DNA of 33,174 nucleotides, taken from Bigelowiella natans CCMP2755 (lineage: Eukaryota > Cercozoa > Chlorarachniophyceae). Position numbers and translations under genes: made by a program. How positions within the stretch are numbered: position 1 is the stretch's first letter; the number at the start of each line of letters is the position of its first letter. Shown in pieces: positions 31,515 to 33,174 of this stretch. The stretch is taken from NCBI GenBank assembly GCA_000320545.1, contig ADNK01002213.1, positions 1 to 33,174 on the forward strand. Direction: 5' to 3'. The notes beneath the pieces are model-generated. The model was given only the letters and a program-made list of their open reading frames with translations, made no database searches and was not told the DNA's origin.

Positions 31515-33077
31515 CTGTGTGTGTGCGTGTGTTTGGGCGCAAACGTAAATGCAAAGATTTCTATAACTACACCATAATTCAGTGATAGTGTTGTTGTTGT
31601 AGTAGTAGTAGTAGTAGTAGTAGTAGTCGTGTAGTAGTAGCATATATTGCACGCCTCGGTCGTTGTTTACCTTTTGCCCCTGCGCGACCTGTCCTTCCAC
31701 ACCTGATGCAGCGTTTGAGAAGTGGGAAGGAGGACCCCAGTCATCATAACATGCCAATTCACAGCAGCAACAACAGCAATACGCAGGATCAGCGCCTTGT
31801 GCTTCTTCTGAATCGCACGGTTAACTCTGTGCCCGCTCTCCTCCCCTCCCCACAATCACAACCCCTTCCAAACAACAACATATCAACGAAGGCATGGGAA
31901 TCTATCTTGGATCAAGACCCAAGGAGGTGAGAAGTGCTTGTCGCGCTCTGCATTCTTCCTTACCTGTGGATGTAGACCTCAGCCGATCGAGGAAGCTGGT
32001 AGTTGACGATGTAGTTGATGTCAGCAACGTCTAGCCTGGAAAAGGCACCAAGAAGAAGAAGAAGAAGAAGAAGAAGAAGAAGAAGAAGAACGGAATGATG
32101 ACCATGCGTTTTGCTGCTGCTGCAGTGCCATGGACGTTGCATGTAGAGATATATACCGCATGGTAGTAGAGGAGGGAGACGTCATTCACATTACGTGTTC
32201 TTCCGACGGGTGAGTACAGCATGAAAGCATTGAATCAAAGTGCGACAACCAAACACCAACAGCAGCAGGGATTGGCTCTTTCAGGAATGCCATGAATTTG
32301 TAAACAGTGTATAAATATTGATAATATTGATGCACCCTCGAGCAGCCACGTCAGATGCTATCAACACTCCTGAGGGATCCTTGCGAAACCTGATATTAAC
32401 GACGTGCACATAGCAGCGTTGTGCGTGGAGAATGAGCCGCGGCAGGTAAACTATGGAAACGATATGTACGAGGAGACCGCGTGCAAAAAATATTTTAAAT
32501 GCGATTTTTCCTCCCATTTTATATATTTGGGGATTCTTCAAGCAAGCGGTCGGGCATTAAGCATTTGGGATACATCTCTTTCTCTCTCTCTCACCGATCC
32601 AGGTACTTGAGACGCTGACGTTGCTGCATCTTCGCGTGTAATGGGTAGACCTGTAGAATGGAAGAAGAAGAAGAAGAAACAGAACCATTCAATAGCACGG
32701 AAAATCAGATAGAACAATCACAACGACTGTTTGCTCAATACAAGCAGCCCTCGCCATACAAATAATATGAATGGCTCGCATTCCAATAGTAGCAGCAGCA
32801 CTCCGACAAACATACTGATCATCGTTCAGCACAACGACGACTAGTCCTGTGCTGAGATGGAGTAGGGAGCCATCGATATAATACCCCCACCAACCAGAAC
32901 CAGGGTATACTTTACGAAGCCAATACGTCATTCGTCTCACACGTTGTCAAATAATACGTTAATAACAAGCTATCAAAGAAAAACATGGAAAACAGCATGC
33001 GCCATCACCTTCAGCTCTAATATAGCCAAAATCGCGACGATTCTCCTCAAACATGCAATAGAATTGACGAAGACGAC
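30286..33077 (-). CDS. DEAD-box ATP-dependent RNA helicase, DDX24/MAK5 type, C-terminal part (5' end beyond right edge)
   Basis: Eleven exons read leftward: 33009-33077, 32595-32650, 32336-32389, 31964-32035, 31671-31702, 31311-31369, 31107-31190, 30828-30877, 30582-30646, 30448-30499 and 30286-30337. Phases agree at every junction, giving 214 residues and a TAG stop. This is the second RecA lobe and tail. Motif IV is VVFVNSIACLRRI, then LHAKMQQRQRLKYLDRF, motif V ASDVAARGLDVAD, VNYQLPRSAEVYIHR, and motif VI CGRTGRAG. The tail matches DDX24/MAK5: GMSLSLVGPNDQ, IPRYPVDPKFLRAIRDRI, a basic stretch, NDWFRKNA, then LARLLAKPIV near the end. The family acts in nucleolar 60S ribosomal subunit assembly. 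Motifs Q, I, II and III lie outside the window; 33078-33174 looks like intron. Confidence 0.93.
30922..30957. repeat. (CA)n microsatellite in a helicase intron
   Basis: CA run in intron 30878-31106 of the helicase gene, transcribed as (UG)n. A shorter CA run lies at 30770-30791 in the next intron. Confidence 0.95.
31473..31627. repeat. (TA)n and (TAG)n repeats in a helicase intron
   Basis: TA run at 31473-31510 and TAG run at 31600-31627, both within intron 31370-31670 of the helicase gene. Confidence 0.95.
32050..32090. repeat. (AGA)n repeat, polypyrimidine on the sense strand of the helicase
   Basis: About 13 AGA units in intron 32036-32335, close to its acceptor at 32036. In the transcript this is (UCU)n and probably forms the polypyrimidine tract. 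Confidence 0.9.
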
Positions 33078-33174
33078 CTGTTTAATGATAACGATGAGAG
33101 TACCGCTTCCAAAACCGGAGAGCTCACACAGACATAATGCCATTGTATGTATGAAATTTATAGTATAAATGCAT

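Noticed and set aside
31667-31855. 62-codon minus-strand frame with a hydrophobic stretch
   Set aside because: It looks like a membrane protein, but splice phase and the GRTGRAG motif show that 31671-31702 is read in another frame and the rest is a helicase intron.
1-33174. tRNA, rRNA, CRISPR arrays, insertion sequences or operons
   Set aside because: No cloverleaf with a TTCGA-type arm, no rRNA blocks, no spaced identical repeats and no transposase or reverse-transcriptase motifs were found. The gene structure is eukaryotic.

Overview
The window is nuclear DNA of a single-celled or simple eukaryote. Three genes are split by many short GT-AG introns (mostly 80-230 bp), a fourth is part-modelled in the same style, and di- and trinucleotide microsatellites sit mainly in introns. 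No operons, tRNA, rRNA, CRISPR or recognisable transposon coding region were seen. The species cannot be fixed from sequence alone. An intron-dense protist is likely; an algal or rhizarian type such as a chlorarachniophyte is a guess.

Layout. (1) Positions 1-14413, minus strand: a very large gene with about 55 short exons, 3' end outside the window. It encodes an N-terminal Cx2Cx12HxxxxC finger, long charged coiled coils, Met/Gly- and Gln-rich linkers and C-terminal beta-rich, C2-like modules. The layout resembles CCDC17-type proteins. (2) 14731-16158, plus: an intronless GT15-like secretory-pathway mannosyltransferase, divergent from gene 1. (3) 17520-19229, minus: an intronless pentameric ligand-gated ion channel subunit with an unusual N-terminal SAM-like domain. 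(4) 20085-23161, plus: an uncharacterised glycosyltransferase-like protein in about 11 exons. (5) 25781-28972, plus: a complete 13-exon phosphoserine aminotransferase of the alphaproteobacterial/Methanosarcina type, with a mitochondrial-type presequence on its own first exon. (6) 30286 to beyond the right edge, minus: the C-terminal half of a DDX24/MAK5-type DEAD-box RNA helicase in 11 visible exons.

The genes are not a functional cluster. They cover a possible ciliary or scaffold protein, Golgi glycosylation, ion signalling, serine synthesis and ribosome biogenesis. Long intergenic stretches (16159-17519, 23162-25780, 28973-30285) hold no gene I can support. Parts of them are rich in TGCA/GCATGC words, unlike the genes.

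Exon models were built by eye from reading frame, splice consensus, phase agreement and family resemblance. The aminotransferase and helicase models close in phase throughout. Models 1 and 4 have unresolved joins, which are stated in their entries. The most unusual item is the SAM-domain ion channel. The large finger/coiled-coil/C2-like gene is second.
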